This document shows positions 51,013 through 59,479 of a stretch of 64,000 nucleotides of DNA, piece after piece; position 1 is the first letter of the stretch; every line of letters starts with the position of its first letter. The notes under the pieces were generated by a model. It made no database searches, was not told the DNA's origin, and saw nothing but the letters and a program-made list of their open reading frames with translations. This DNA comes from Kutzneria sp. CA-103260 (GTDB lineage: Bacteria; Actinomycetota; Actinomycetes; Mycobacteriales; Pseudonocardiaceae), in the NCBI RefSeq assembly GCF_018263855.1, contig NZ_CP073318.1, forward strand, positions 5,952,001 to 6,016,000, read 5' to 3'. The position numbers and the translations under genes were made by a program.

Positions 51013-52083
51013 GTGAGCGGAACGCTCATCATCACGTCGGTCGATGCTCACGCCGAGGGAGAGCCCGGCCGGATTCTGCTGGGCAGTCACCTCCAGGTGC
51101 GCGGCACGACGATGTCAGAGCGGTTGCGGTGGTGTACCGAGCACATGGACGACCTGCGGATGCTGCTGCTGCGCGAACCGCGCGGGCATCCGGCGATGTG
51201 CGGCGTCCTGGTGTTGCCACCGGTCACCGATACCGCCGACGTCGCGCTGATCATCCTCGAGCAGGGCGGCTTCCGGCCGATGTCTGGCAGCAACACGATC
51301 TGTGCGGTGACCGCCCTGCTCGAAACGGGCGCGTTGCCGATGCGAGGCCCCGAGACAGTGGTGCGGATCGACACGGCGGCGGGCTTGGTCGAGGCCACCG
51401 CATCCGTTTCCGGCGGCAAGGTGACGCGAGTCAGGGTCCGCAACGTGCCGTCGTGGGTGGTCGCCCTCGACACCCCGCTCGAGATGCCCGAGTACGGCAC
51501 CGTCCTCGCCGACGTGGCGTTCGGCGGCCAGTTCTACGTTCTGGTGCCGGCTTCCGCCATGGGTGTCAAGCTGGGAGCGGAGAACGCGCCGACGATCGTC
51601 CGCGCCGGCGCAGCCCTGCTGGCCGCCGCCAGGGCACAGGTCGAGGTGCACCATCCCGACGATCCGAACCTCGGCCAGATCTCGCTCGCGATGCTGCACG
51701 GACCCGCGGACTCACCAGGCGTCTCCGCACAGAACAGCGTCGTCATGCCCACCGGCGAACTGGACATCGCGCGGCCGGAGACGTGGCGCGGCGCCCTGGA
51801 CCGTTCTCCTTGCGGCACCGGCACTTCGGCCCGCATGGCCTGCCTCCACGCACGGGGCGAACTCGCGCTCGGCGTTCCGTTCGTCCACCAAGGTGTCCTG
51901 GGCACGACGTTCGAAGGCCTGCTGCACGAGCGCGTCCGGTTCGCCGGCCACGACGCTGTCGTGCCGTCCATCGCCGGGCAGGCCTGGATCACCGGAATCA
52001 ACCAGCACGTCCTGCACCCCGATGACCCCTTCCCACGTGGATACGCGGTCGGCGACGTGTGGGGAACCAGTTCCGTCTCGTAA
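51013..52083 (+). CDS. proline racemase-family enzyme, Ser/Cys type
   Basis: A 356-aa protein with a GTG start and GGAGG upstream. It belongs to the proline racemase/hydroxyproline epimerase/trans-3-hydroxyproline dehydratase family. The second active-site region is normal ('DRSPCGTGTSARMACL', Cys267), but the first, usually MCGH, reads M90-S91-G-S-N-T, so the pair is Ser91/Cys267. Family members with altered pairs include dehydratases and Ser/Cys-type hydroxyproline enzymes, so the reaction may be epimerisation or water loss. The substrate is probably a modified proline or related alpha-amino acid made by the cluster oxygenases. Confidence 0.87.
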   Translation: MSGTLIITSVDAHAEGEPGRILLGSHLQVRGTTMSERLRWCTEHMDDLRMLLLREPRGHPAMCGVLVLPPVTDTADVALIILEQGGFRPMSGSNTICAVTALLETGALPMRGPETVVRIDTAAGLVEATASVSGGKVTRVRVRNVPSWVVALDTPLEMPEYGTVLADVAFGGQFYVLVPASAMGVKLGAENAPTIVRAGAALLAAARAQVEVHHPDDPNLGQISLAMLHGPADSPGVSAQNSVVMPTGELDIARPETWRGALDRSPCGTGTSARMACLHARGELALGVPFVHQGVLGTTFEGLLHERVRFAGHDAVVPSIAGQAWITGINQHVLHPDDPFPRGYAVGDVWGTSSVS

Positions 52084-52146
52084 CCGAGTACTTCACCTTT
52101 GCCACGCGGTTGCGGAAGCGTGCGCCTGAGCTGGGGAGCGAACACG

Positions 52147-52932
52147 ATGGCTGACAAGATGCCGATCACGGGAACGGTGCTCCGCACCGAACAGCTCACC
52201 CGGAACATGATCCGGGTGGTGCTGGGAGGTGCGGGACTGCGCGCGTTCGTCCCCGTCAGCGCGACCGATCAGTACATCAAGCTGCTCTTCCCCACCAGCG
52301 ACGCCGAACGACCCCGCAGGCGCACGTACACCGTGCGCCGATGGGACTCCGAGGCAGTGGAGCTGTGGATCGATGTCGCCGTGCACGGCGACAGGGGTCT
52401 GGCGGCACCCTGGGCGCTTCGCGCGGCACCGGGCGATGCGATCCAGTTCCTCGGACCGGGTGGCGGATACTTCCCCGATCCTGAAGCGGATTGGCACCTC
52501 CTGGCCGGCGACGAGAGCGCACTGCCCGCCATCGCCGCAGCGCTCGAGGCGATGCCCGCGGAGGCGATCGCGATGGTCTTCGTGGAGGTCGACGGACCGG
52601 AGGACGAGACGCCGTTGCGCACCAACGCCCACACGGCGATCACCTGGGTGCATCGGCGCGATCTGCCTGTCGGCGACGCCTTGGTGAAAGCTGTGCGATC
52701 ACAGGAGGTCCTGCCGGGAGACGTGCAGGTGTTCGTGCACGGAGAAGCGGGCTTCGTGAAGGAACTGCGCGGCTACCTACGCGTGGAACGGCAGGTTGAG
52801 CGGACAAGGCTGTCCGTCTCGGGCTACTGGCGCCAGGGCAAGGACGACGAGGGCTGGCGAGCGTCGAAACGGGCGTGGAACGAGGCGGTCGAGGCCGAGC
52901 AGGAACAACGCCTGCCTCAGGCTTCTCGGTGA
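52147..52932 (+). CDS. siderophore-interacting-protein-type flavin reductase
   Basis: A 261-aa protein, ATG with a GGGGAG site. The FAD-binding motif 'RRRTYTVRRWDSEAVELWID' and the NAD(P)-binding 'HLLAGDESALPAIAAALEAM' are those of SIP/ViuB ferric-siderophore reductases, and the C-terminal 'SVSGYWRQGKDDEGWRASKR' is the family end motif. In siderophore clusters it releases iron, but here there are no catechol or hydroxamate genes. An electron donor for the P450s, or a supplier of reduced iron or flavin to the oxygenases, is an alternative. It lies between the racemase-like and MbtH genes and is co-oriented. Confidence 0.85.
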   Translation: MADKMPITGTVLRTEQLTRNMIRVVLGGAGLRAFVPVSATDQYIKLLFPTSDAERPRRRTYTVRRWDSEAVELWIDVAVHGDRGLAAPWALRAAPGDAIQFLGPGGGYFPDPEADWHLLAGDESALPAIAAALEAMPAEAIAMVFVEVDGPEDETPLRTNAHTAITWVHRRDLPVGDALVKAVRSQEVLPGDVQVFVHGEAGFVKELRGYLRVERQVERTRLSVSGYWRQGKDDEGWRASKRAWNEAVEAEQEQRLPQASR

Positions 52933-52975
52933 TGTGGAGCAGCCGGCGAGTCCGGCGGTCGATGGGGTGGGTGAG

Positions 52976-53212
52976 TTGACGAATCCTTTTGAAGATCCGA
53001 ACGGTCGTTTCACCGTGCTGGCCAACGCCGAGGGGCAGCACTCGCTGTGGCCGGTGTTCGCCGATGTTCCAGCCGGTTGGAACGTGGTCCACGGACCGGA
53101 CGCACGGGAGGCCTGCCTCGGCTACGTCGAGCGGAACTGGACCGACCTGCGGCCGAAATCACTGATCCACGCCTTGCGTGACGACGACCGGGAAACCGGG
53201 CCGGCAGTTTGA
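52976..53212 (+). CDS. free-standing MbtH-like protein
   Basis: A 78-aa protein with a TTG start at 52976 ('MTNPFEDPNGRFTVLANAEG'); a GTG at 52967 in frame is the alternative, and the open frame further upstream is an artefact. The conserved core is complete: 'LANAEGQHSLWPVFADVPAG', 'WNVVHG' and 'ACLGYVERNWTDLRP', with the three tryptophans. MbtH proteins bind adenylation domains and keep them soluble and active. It sits just upstream of the oxygenase and A-T genes and probably serves the A-T protein and the synthetases of the left arm, in addition to the MbtH domain fused at 47771. Confidence 0.92.
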   Translation: MTNPFEDPNGRFTVLANAEGQHSLWPVFADVPAGWNVVHGPDAREACLGYVERNWTDLRPKSLIHALRDDDRETGPAV

Positions 53213-53252
53213 CGGAACGCGGGTTTCACCGCGGGGGAAGGTTCGACGTCAG

Positions 53253-54278
53253 ATGAAGAATGCCACCGACCACGAGGTCACGAACAAAATCGACGTCCAG
53301 CTCGAGGCCGGGGCGCCGCCCATGATCGTCACCCCTGAGCTGCCCACGCTCGCCGACGCGCTGGACTGGCTGCGCTGGGCCGACGACGACCTCCGTGCTG
53401 AGACACGGTCGCACGGGGTGCTGTACCTGCGCGGCCTGCCAGTGCGCGACGTACAGGACTTCGGCGCCGTCCGCGATCACCTGATCCAGCGGCGCACCCC
53501 GTACCGCGAGAAGGCCACGCCGAGGCGCAGCTACGGCGACGACGTGTTCTCCTCGACCGACCTGCCGCCTGCCCAGCCCATCCGGATGCACAACGAGAAC
53601 AGCTACACCCTCGACTTCCCGGGAACCCTGGTGTTCTGCTGCCTCACCGCACCCGCGGAGGGCGGCGCGACCCCGGTCGCGGACTGCAGGGCGGTGCTGC
53701 GCGACATGCCGGAACACCTCGTACGGCGCATGCGCTCCTCGGGCTGGGCGCTGCGGCGCAACTATTCGGACCTGGTCTCGCTGGACTGGCGCACCGCCTT
53801 CGCCGCTGACCACAGCGCGCAGGTCGAGGAGTACTGTGCCGAGAACCTGATCGCCACGCGCTGGTCCGGCGAGCATCTGAGCACCAGCCAGGTCCGCGCC
53901 GGGCTGATCACCCATCCCCGCACCGGCGACGAGGTCTGGTTCAACCACCTCGCGTTCTGGAACTCGTGGTCGCTCGACGAGGAGATCCGCGAGTCCCTCG
54001 TGGACGAGTTCGGCCAGGACGGACTCCCGTTCGAAACGTCCTTCGGCGACGGCGAACCGGTCACCAAGGAGGATCTCGCCGCCATCGACGCGGCGTACGT
54101 GGACGCGACCATGCGACGGTCCTGGCAACCGGGGGACGTGATGGTCGTCGACAACATCCTTGCCGCACATGGCAGGGAGCCGTTCCGCGGTGACCGGCGC
54201 ATCGTCGTCGCGATGGGCGATCCGGTGTCCGTACGGGACTGCCAGCCGACCGTGCCGGCCGAAGCGAGGTTCGTCTGA
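53253..54278 (+). CDS. TauD/SyrP-like Fe(II)/2-oxoglutarate oxygenase
   Basis: A 341-aa protein, ATG at 53253 inside a longer frame whose start would overlap the MbtH gene. It has the clavaminate-synthase-like fold: iron ligands H113-N-E115 in 'PIRMHNENSYTLDFPG' (HxE form) and H306 in 'VVDNILAAHGREPF', with R315/R316 for 2-oxoglutarate. SyrP, VioC and AsnO of this group hydroxylate aspartate, arginine and asparagine, free or carrier-bound. The next gene is a discrete A-T protein, so hydroxylation of the amino acid held on that carrier, as SyrP does, is likely. Confidence 0.9.
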   Translation: MKNATDHEVTNKIDVQLEAGAPPMIVTPELPTLADALDWLRWADDDLRAETRSHGVLYLRGLPVRDVQDFGAVRDHLIQRRTPYREKATPRRSYGDDVFSSTDLPPAQPIRMHNENSYTLDFPGTLVFCCLTAPAEGGATPVADCRAVLRDMPEHLVRRMRSSGWALRRNYSDLVSLDWRTAFAADHSAQVEEYCAENLIATRWSGEHLSTSQVRAGLITHPRTGDEVWFNHLAFWNSWSLDEEIRESLVDEFGQDGLPFETSFGDGEPVTKEDLAAIDAAYVDATMRRSWQPGDVMVVDNILAAHGREPFRGDRRIVVAMGDPVSVRDCQPTVPAEARFV

Positions 54279-54279
54279 G

Positions 54280-56013
54280 ATGAACACTCCCCACACACAA
54301 GGCGACGACCTGCTGGTCCGGTTCCAGCGGTCGGTCGCGGTGGCACCGGACCTGATCGCCGTCCGATCTCCGGAAACGTCCGTCACGTTCGCGAGCCTCG
54401 CCGAGAGGATCGCGGCACTGGCCGGTGCGCTGAGCGCCCGCGGCGTGCGCCGTGGCGACCACGTGGGCGTGAGCCTGGAGCGAGGAGTGGACCTCGTCGT
54501 CGCTCTGCTCGCCGTGTGGAGCGCGGGCGCGGCGTACGTCCCCCTCGACCCGCAGTACCCCGATGAGCGGCTCGCCTTCATGATGCGGGACTCCGGACTG
54601 CGGCTGGTGATCGCGGCGGACGCTCTGCCCGCCGGAATCGCGAACGTCGAGGTGATCACGCCCGCTGCCACGGGGGCCGCTGCCGTGCCAGTGCCCGTGA
54701 CATCCACTGACGCCGCCTACGTCATGTACACCTCTGGCTCGACCGGCACGCCCAAGGGCGTGATCGTGACGAGAGGCGCGGTGGCGTCTCTGGTCCACAG
54801 ACTTGAGGCGATCGGGGCGTACGCGGACAGCCACCGCGTTGTCGGGTGGAACGCGAGCGCGTCGTTCGACGCGTCGGTCCAGCAGTGGGTCAGGGTGTGC
54901 CGCGGCGACACGGTCGTCCTCCTCGACGAGGAACAGCGGCGCGATCCCGCCCGGTTCGGCGCCGCGCTGTCGAAGTACGCGATCACCGACATCGACGCCA
55001 CTCCGTCGCACTGGGAGGCGGTGGAGCAGGGAGTCACGACATCGGCGCTGCGTCTGTTCCTGGGCGGCGAACCCGTGCCCACCGCGCTGTGGCAGCGGCT
55101 CGACAAGGCCAGGCAGTCCGGACGCGTCGAAGCGTTCAACCTCTACGGTCCGACCGAGTGCACGGTGGACTCCACCGCTGGGCCGGTCGAGGGCACCGAG
55201 CCGCACATCGGGCGGCCGCTCCCCTCCGTTGAGATCCACGTGCTGGACGGCCGCCTGGCCGAGGTGCCCGTGGGAGTCACCGGCGAGGTCTACATCTCGG
55301 GTCCCGGGGTCGCACGCGGGTACGTGAACCGCCCCGGCCTGACCGCGCAGCGCTTCGTCGCCGACCCCTTCGCCGGTGCCGGGCGGCGGATGTATCGCAC
55401 GGGTGACGAGGCCCGGTGGCGACCGGACGGCACGCTCGAGTTCGTCGGGCGGGCCGATCGCCAGGTCAAGGTGCGCGGATTCCGGGTGGAGCCGGGCGAA
55501 GTCGAGGCGACCATCGCCCGATATCGCGAGGGGTGTGCCGCCGTCGTGGTCGTGCGGGCCGACGACCTCGTGGCGTACTGCGTGGGCGACCCGGATCTCG
55601 ACGAGTTGCGCGACCACGTGGCCGCACACCTGCCGGCCCACATGGTCCCGGTCCGGTTCATTCCGATCGCCGCCTTCCCGTTGAACGTCAACGGGAAGCT
55701 CGACCTCTCCCTCCTCCCTGATCCCCATGACAGTGCCGCACGAGCGGACGGGCAGCTCCCGGCAGGCGAGTACGAGGAACTCGTCGCCGACGTGTGGGCG
55801 GCAGTCCTCGGTCAGGACAGGGTGTTCGCTGACGACGACTTCTTCGCGCTGGGCGCCCATTCGTTGATGGCCATCCGGGTCGTGGCCCGCGTCAAGAAGG
55901 AGCTGGGAGTCACACTGTCCATCCGGGACATGTACCGGCATCCGCTGCTTCGCGACTTCGCGGAGTTCGTCAAGGCGGTACACGCCGGTGTGCACTCGGC
56001 CGGCGGCCGGTAG
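54280..56013 (+). CDS. discrete A-T didomain NRPS
   Basis: A 577-aa protein starting one base after the oxygenase stop. The adenylation domain (about 10-480) has 'YVMYTSGSTGTPKGVIV', 'YRTGDEARW', 'RVEPGEVEA' and 'PLNVNGKLD'. The carrier has Ser528 in 'FFALGAHSLMAIRVV' (GAHS for GGHS). The hand-read pocket is D-A-Q-S-F-G-L-V-D, near glutamine/glutamate-type codes, with low certainty. Discrete A-T proteins hold an amino acid for tailoring before transfer to another carrier or condensation domain. The SyrP-like oxygenase just upstream, the P450s and the A-less MbtH-C-T protein are natural partners. A type II thioesterase follows after 12 nt. Confidence 0.92.
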   Translation: MNTPHTQGDDLLVRFQRSVAVAPDLIAVRSPETSVTFASLAERIAALAGALSARGVRRGDHVGVSLERGVDLVVALLAVWSAGAAYVPLDPQYPDERLAFMMRDSGLRLVIAADALPAGIANVEVITPAATGAAAVPVPVTSTDAAYVMYTSGSTGTPKGVIVTRGAVASLVHRLEAIGAYADSHRVVGWNASASFDASVQQWVRVCRGDTVVLLDEEQRRDPARFGAALSKYAITDIDATPSHWEAVEQGVTTSALRLFLGGEPVPTALWQRLDKARQSGRVEAFNLYGPTECTVDSTAGPVEGTEPHIGRPLPSVEIHVLDGRLAEVPVGVTGEVYISGPGVARGYVNRPGLTAQRFVADPFAGAGRRMYRTGDEARWRPDGTLEFVGRADRQVKVRGFRVEPGEVEATIARYREGCAAVVVVRADDLVAYCVGDPDLDELRDHVAAHLPAHMVPVRFIPIAAFPLNVNGKLDLSLLPDPHDSAARADGQLPAGEYEELVADVWAAVLGQDRVFADDDFFALGAHSLMAIRVVARVKKELGVTLSIRDMYRHPLLRDFAEFVKAVHAGVHSAGGR

Positions 56014-56025
56014 AAAGGACAGCAC

Positions 56026-56796
56026 ATGTCGACCCGACTGGGATCAGCACGGCGGAACACCGCTGTGATTCGGCCGAAACAACTCGACGGCGCGACCACA
56101 ACGTTGGTGTGCCTGGGTTTCTGCGGCGGCGGCACCGGGCCGTACCACCCGTGGGCCGAGGTGGTTGCGCCGGACGTGGACCTGGCGCTGATCTGCTACC
56201 CCGGCCGGGACGGCCGCTTCCGGGAGAAGTTCGCCACGACCTGGGACGAGCTGGCGGAGGACGCCACCCGCGCGGTCGTCTCAGCGGTCAGCGACCAGCC
56301 GTACGTCCTCTTCGGACACAGCATGGGCGGCTGGATGGCCTTCGAGGTGGCGAGCCGGCTGGAGGCACAGGGCAGGTCGGTCCCGGACGCGCTGGTCGTG
56401 TCCTCGTGCAACGCTCCAGCGCGCGGCCTGACGCCGCGGGACATGTTCCCGGCATGCCATGACTCCGACGACGAGCTGCTCTCCTGGATCCGCGCGCACG
56501 GACTGGTCACCGAGCAGGTGCTGAGCGATCCAGACGTGCTGGAGATGGCGATCGAGATCATGCGCGCCGACATCGCCGTGCGTGATACTTTCCACTACGG
56601 CGGCGCCGCTGGTGTCAGCATGCCGCTGCAGGTCCTCTCCGGTGTCGACGACCAGGTGATCGAGGCCACCGCCCCCGCCCAATGGCGAGAGCTGGCACTG
56701 GGGCCCTACCGACACGACTCGCTGCCCGGCGGCCACTTCTACACCCCTGACGTGTGGCGGAACCTTCCTTCGCACATAACCGCCATTGCACGATAG
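56026..56796 (+). CDS. type II thioesterase 2
   Basis: A 256-aa alpha/beta hydrolase, ATG with AAAGGAC upstream. It shows 'LVCLGFCGGGTGPYHPWAEV', the elbow 'VLFGHSMGGWMAFEVASRLE' (GHSMG), the Asp in 'QVLSGVDDQVIEATAP' and the His in 'LPGGHFYTPDVW'. It is the last gene of the contiguous right arm. With the TEII at 47005 the cluster has two proofreading thioesterases, perhaps for the discrete A-T protein and the multidomain synthetases separately, or one may unload a finished amino acid from the A-T carrier. Confidence 0.92.
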   Translation: MSTRLGSARRNTAVIRPKQLDGATTTLVCLGFCGGGTGPYHPWAEVVAPDVDLALICYPGRDGRFREKFATTWDELAEDATRAVVSAVSDQPYVLFGHSMGGWMAFEVASRLEAQGRSVPDALVVSSCNAPARGLTPRDMFPACHDSDDELLSWIRAHGLVTEQVLSDPDVLEMAIEIMRADIAVRDTFHYGGAAGVSMPLQVLSGVDDQVIEATAPAQWRELALGPYRHDSLPGGHFYTPDVWRNLPSHITAIAR

Positions 56797-56993
56797 TGCG
56801 ATTTGACGTGTCCAAGAGGTGTTCAGGCGGGGAACAAGCTAGACCTGGCCGACGGCCACGTAAGGAACTCCCACAAGCCGACCGGCCACATTAAATCGTC
56901 CACGCCGCACGGGCCCCGCCGTACCTACACACCGACATGATGTTTCACGCTCATCCATCAGGCTGATTGAATCCTAGCGAAGGGAACCTACCC

Positions 56994-57860
56994 GTGACCG
57001 ATGCCAGTTCACCGAATCTGCCTCTACCGCCGATCACGGAACCTTTCCTGCTGCCGTTCCACTATGGCGCACTGCACACCGTCGGAATCGACTACCTGGT
57101 TGACCCCGAACCGGCGGAGAAGATACTGGGCCGTGTCCACCCGCGACTCACCTCAGCGTTGTTCGACGGCCGAGCCTGCGTCTCGATCAATTACCAGCTC
57201 TACTTCGCCCAGTACGCGGGCGGCTCGGGCATCACCGAGGAGATCGAGATCAGCATCATCGCTTACCCGCGCAGCGAGGAGCACCGTCTGGCTGCGCTGA
57301 CCTACGCCGACTACGCCCGCGGGGTCGACCAGTCCAAGTTGCTCGGCATCGGCCGTATCCACGTGCTTTGCGACAACCAGATCGCCATCGAGGCGGGCAC
57401 CAAACTGTTCGCCGAGCCAAAGCGCCCAGCCCGCTTCACCGCCGCCATGCCATCGCCTAACGGACCAGAAGGCGAAAGCTGGCAGATCACGTGCTTCGAC
57501 GCGGATTTCACCGCAGATGGCAGCATCGGCGCGCCGGGCGATCCGATCCTTGTTCTGAACGCCCGGCTGGACGGGCTCCCCGCAGCAGAAGTCAACCACG
57601 CCCCGATCACGGGCTACGGCACCGAACCCGCCGGACGCCTGCTCGCCGGCTCCCTGAACGTCTACCAACCCCACCGGCTCCGCCTGCTCGATCCCGACAC
57701 GGCGGACCGCGTCACCGTCGAGCTCGTCGACCCTGGCGCTCCCGCCTGCGTCGACTTGGCCGCGCTGCTCGACGGCGCTTCCGCCGTCGGCGTCTGGAGC
57801 GTTCAGTCGCCGCCAGTCGCCGCGCACAACCGCCCCTACTACATCCCGGAACAATCATGA
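56994..57860 (+). CDS. acetoacetate decarboxylase-like fold protein
   Basis: A 288-aa protein with a GTG start at 56994 after AAGGGAA; a TTG at 56967 is the longer alternative. The region 'FDGRACVSINYQLYFAQYAG' and 'IEISIIAYPRSEEHRLAALT' look like the cone-shaped barrel of the acetoacetate-decarboxylase superfamily, whose members decarboxylate or perform aldolase-type reactions through a Schiff-base lysine. I cannot place that lysine with confidence. It overlaps the Old Yellow Enzyme gene by 4 nt (ATGA), so the two form a unit. A 197-nt gap separates them from the cluster, so they may not belong to it. Confidence 0.5.
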   Translation: MTDASSPNLPLPPITEPFLLPFHYGALHTVGIDYLVDPEPAEKILGRVHPRLTSALFDGRACVSINYQLYFAQYAGGSGITEEIEISIIAYPRSEEHRLAALTYADYARGVDQSKLLGIGRIHVLCDNQIAIEAGTKLFAEPKRPARFTAAMPSPNGPEGESWQITCFDADFTADGSIGAPGDPILVLNARLDGLPAAEVNHAPITGYGTEPAGRLLAGSLNVYQPHRLRLLDPDTADRVTVELVDPGAPACVDLAALLDGASAVGVWSVQSPPVAAHNRPYYIPEQS

Positions 57861-58942
57861 CCTGGTCCGTGCCGGCACTCGGCAAGCCCCTCGAACTGCG
57901 CGGCGTGACGCTACCCAACCGCATCGCGATGTCGCCGATGTGCCAGTACTCCGCCGGGCCGGACGGCCTGCCGACCGACTGGCACCTGACCCACCTGGGC
58001 GCCCGCGCCGTCGGCGGTGCCGGGCTGGTCATAACCGAGGCCAGCGCGGTGCTGTCGGAGGGCCGGATCTCACCACGCGATACCGGCATCTGGTCACCGG
58101 CGCATGTGGATGCGTGGCGGCCGATCACCGCGTTCACCGCCGCACAGGGGGCGGTGCCCGCGATCCAGCTGGCCCACGCCGGGTTCAAGGCGTCCACGTA
58201 CTGGCCATTCACGCAGAAGCGGGGCGGGGTGCCCGACGCCGACGGCGGCTGGCAGCCGGTCGGGCCGGGTAAGCAGCCCTTCGTGCCGGCGTACCGCACG
58301 CCGAAGGCCCTCGACGAGGCCGGCATCGCCGCGGTGATCGCCGCGTTCGCCCAGGCCGCCGAGTACGCGCTCGACGCCGGTTTCCAGGCCGTGGAGATCC
58401 ATGCGGCGCACGGCTACCTGCTGCACGAGTTCTACTCCCCGCTGACCAACCACCGCACCGACGGCTGGGGCGGCGGCCGCCCCGCGCGGATGCGCCTGGC
58501 CGTCGCGGTCGCGACGGCGGTCCGCGCCGCCGTCGGCCCCGACGTGCCGGTGCTGGCCCGGGTCTCCGCCACCGACTGGGTCGACGACGGCTGGGATGTC
58601 ACCGACACCGTCGAGTTGGCCCGTGAACTGGTCGCGGCCGGGGTCGACCTGATCGACTGCTCGTCGGGCGGCGCGACCCCAACCACCGACATGTGGGGCC
58701 CGATCGGCCCCGGCTACCAGGTTCCGCTGGCAGAGCGGGTGCGCCGCGACGCTGGGGTGCCCACCGGCGCGGTCGGCCGGATCACCGAGCCCGAGCAGGC
58801 CGAGTGCATCATCTCCGACGGCCAGGCCGACCTGGTGCTGATCGGGCAGGAACTGCTGCGCGACCCGTACTGGCCGCGCCGGGCGCTGGCCAAGCTCGGC
58901 GGGCAGCCACACTGGCCGGACCAGTACGCCGACGCCTTCTGA
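57857..58942 (+). CDS. NADH:flavin oxidoreductase, Old Yellow Enzyme (YqjM-type)
   Basis: A 361-aa TIM-barrel flavoprotein. It carries 'NRIAMSPMCQYSAGPDGLPT' (the YqjM-type cysteine), 'LGARAVGGAGLVITEASAVL', the NADH/substrate-binding His pair in 'AVEIHAAHGYLLHEFYSPLT' and the FMN phosphate loop 'GAVGRITEPEQAECIISDGQ' with 'ADLVLIGQELLRDPYW'. Such enzymes reduce activated C=C bonds. Translation is coupled to the preceding gene. Its substrate, and whether it acts on the cluster product, are unknown. GC content and codon use look like the core chromosome. Confidence 0.92.
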   Translation: MTWSVPALGKPLELRGVTLPNRIAMSPMCQYSAGPDGLPTDWHLTHLGARAVGGAGLVITEASAVLSEGRISPRDTGIWSPAHVDAWRPITAFTAAQGAVPAIQLAHAGFKASTYWPFTQKRGGVPDADGGWQPVGPGKQPFVPAYRTPKALDEAGIAAVIAAFAQAAEYALDAGFQAVEIHAAHGYLLHEFYSPLTNHRTDGWGGGRPARMRLAVAVATAVRAAVGPDVPVLARVSATDWVDDGWDVTDTVELARELVAAGVDLIDCSSGGATPTTDMWGPIGPGYQVPLAERVRRDAGVPTGAVGRITEPEQAECIISDGQADLVLIGQELLRDPYWPRRALAKLGGQPHWPDQYADAF

Positions 58943-58978
58943 TCAGAGGTGGCGAATGGCGGGTGACGTCTGGCCGAG

Positions 58979-59008
58979 CTGCGTGATGATCTAACGATCT
59001 TCACGCAG
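58979..59008 (+). terminator. stem-loop downstream of the Old Yellow Enzyme gene
   Basis: CTGCGTGA (58979-58986) pairs with TCACGCAG (59001-59008) around a 14-nt loop, 37 nt after the stop codon. It probably ends the transcript; no U-run follows. Confidence 0.55.
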
Positions 59009-59479
59009 TAGCCGGATTTGCTACGGCATGGACAGTCCGCGGTGCGTGGTCGGCGCTCGTGCCGCGCTACGGACCGGTCCATCCGATGGCACCTGATCCA
59101 CAGGGGGCGGAGGAGGCGTTCCTGTCGAAGAAACAGGTCGCCCGCGCAGATCGTTCGCCCGGCGTTGGCGCCTTGTCACAAGGTTGGCCATTTGGCGACA
59201 AACGTCAAGAAGTGCCAACGCGTAGATACCGTTGATCCAACGTAGCTGGTTGCTCTCTGACCGCAAGTCCACGATATTACCGACGAGAAGCGCGCTACAG
59301 GAGCCAACTTCGAGGCTCTGACATATGCGGATCGGGGTGGTCGCGGCAAGCGCGGACCGCAGTGGCGTGTGGACGGCCGCCGCGGGGAACCGGCGGTCGG
59401 GACCGCTCTCGGACCGGCGGCGGCTGGGAAATCCTCGATGAGGCCGGGGCGCCGATGCTCGGCCTGCGGCGTGCTCGGG
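59009..59479. other. 471-bp intergenic stretch without a supported gene
   Basis: Lies between two convergent genes. Short frames in it have no domain, ribosome site or good codon bias. CCTTGTCACAAGG at 59171-59183 is a small palindrome. I see nothing else in it. Confidence 0.5.

Noticed and set aside
52147..52932. Whole cluster as a siderophore pathway because of the SIP-type protein
   Set aside because: No salicylate, catechol, hydroxamate or ferric-uptake genes are seen; the C-nucleoside genes are not explained by a siderophore.
59171..59183. CCTTGTCACAAGG palindrome as an operator
   Set aside because: It lies between convergent gene ends with no promoter nearby; probably chance.
59021..59272. 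83-codon minus strand frame after the Old Yellow Enzyme gene
   Set aside because: No ribosome site or domain; proline-rich low-complexity translation.
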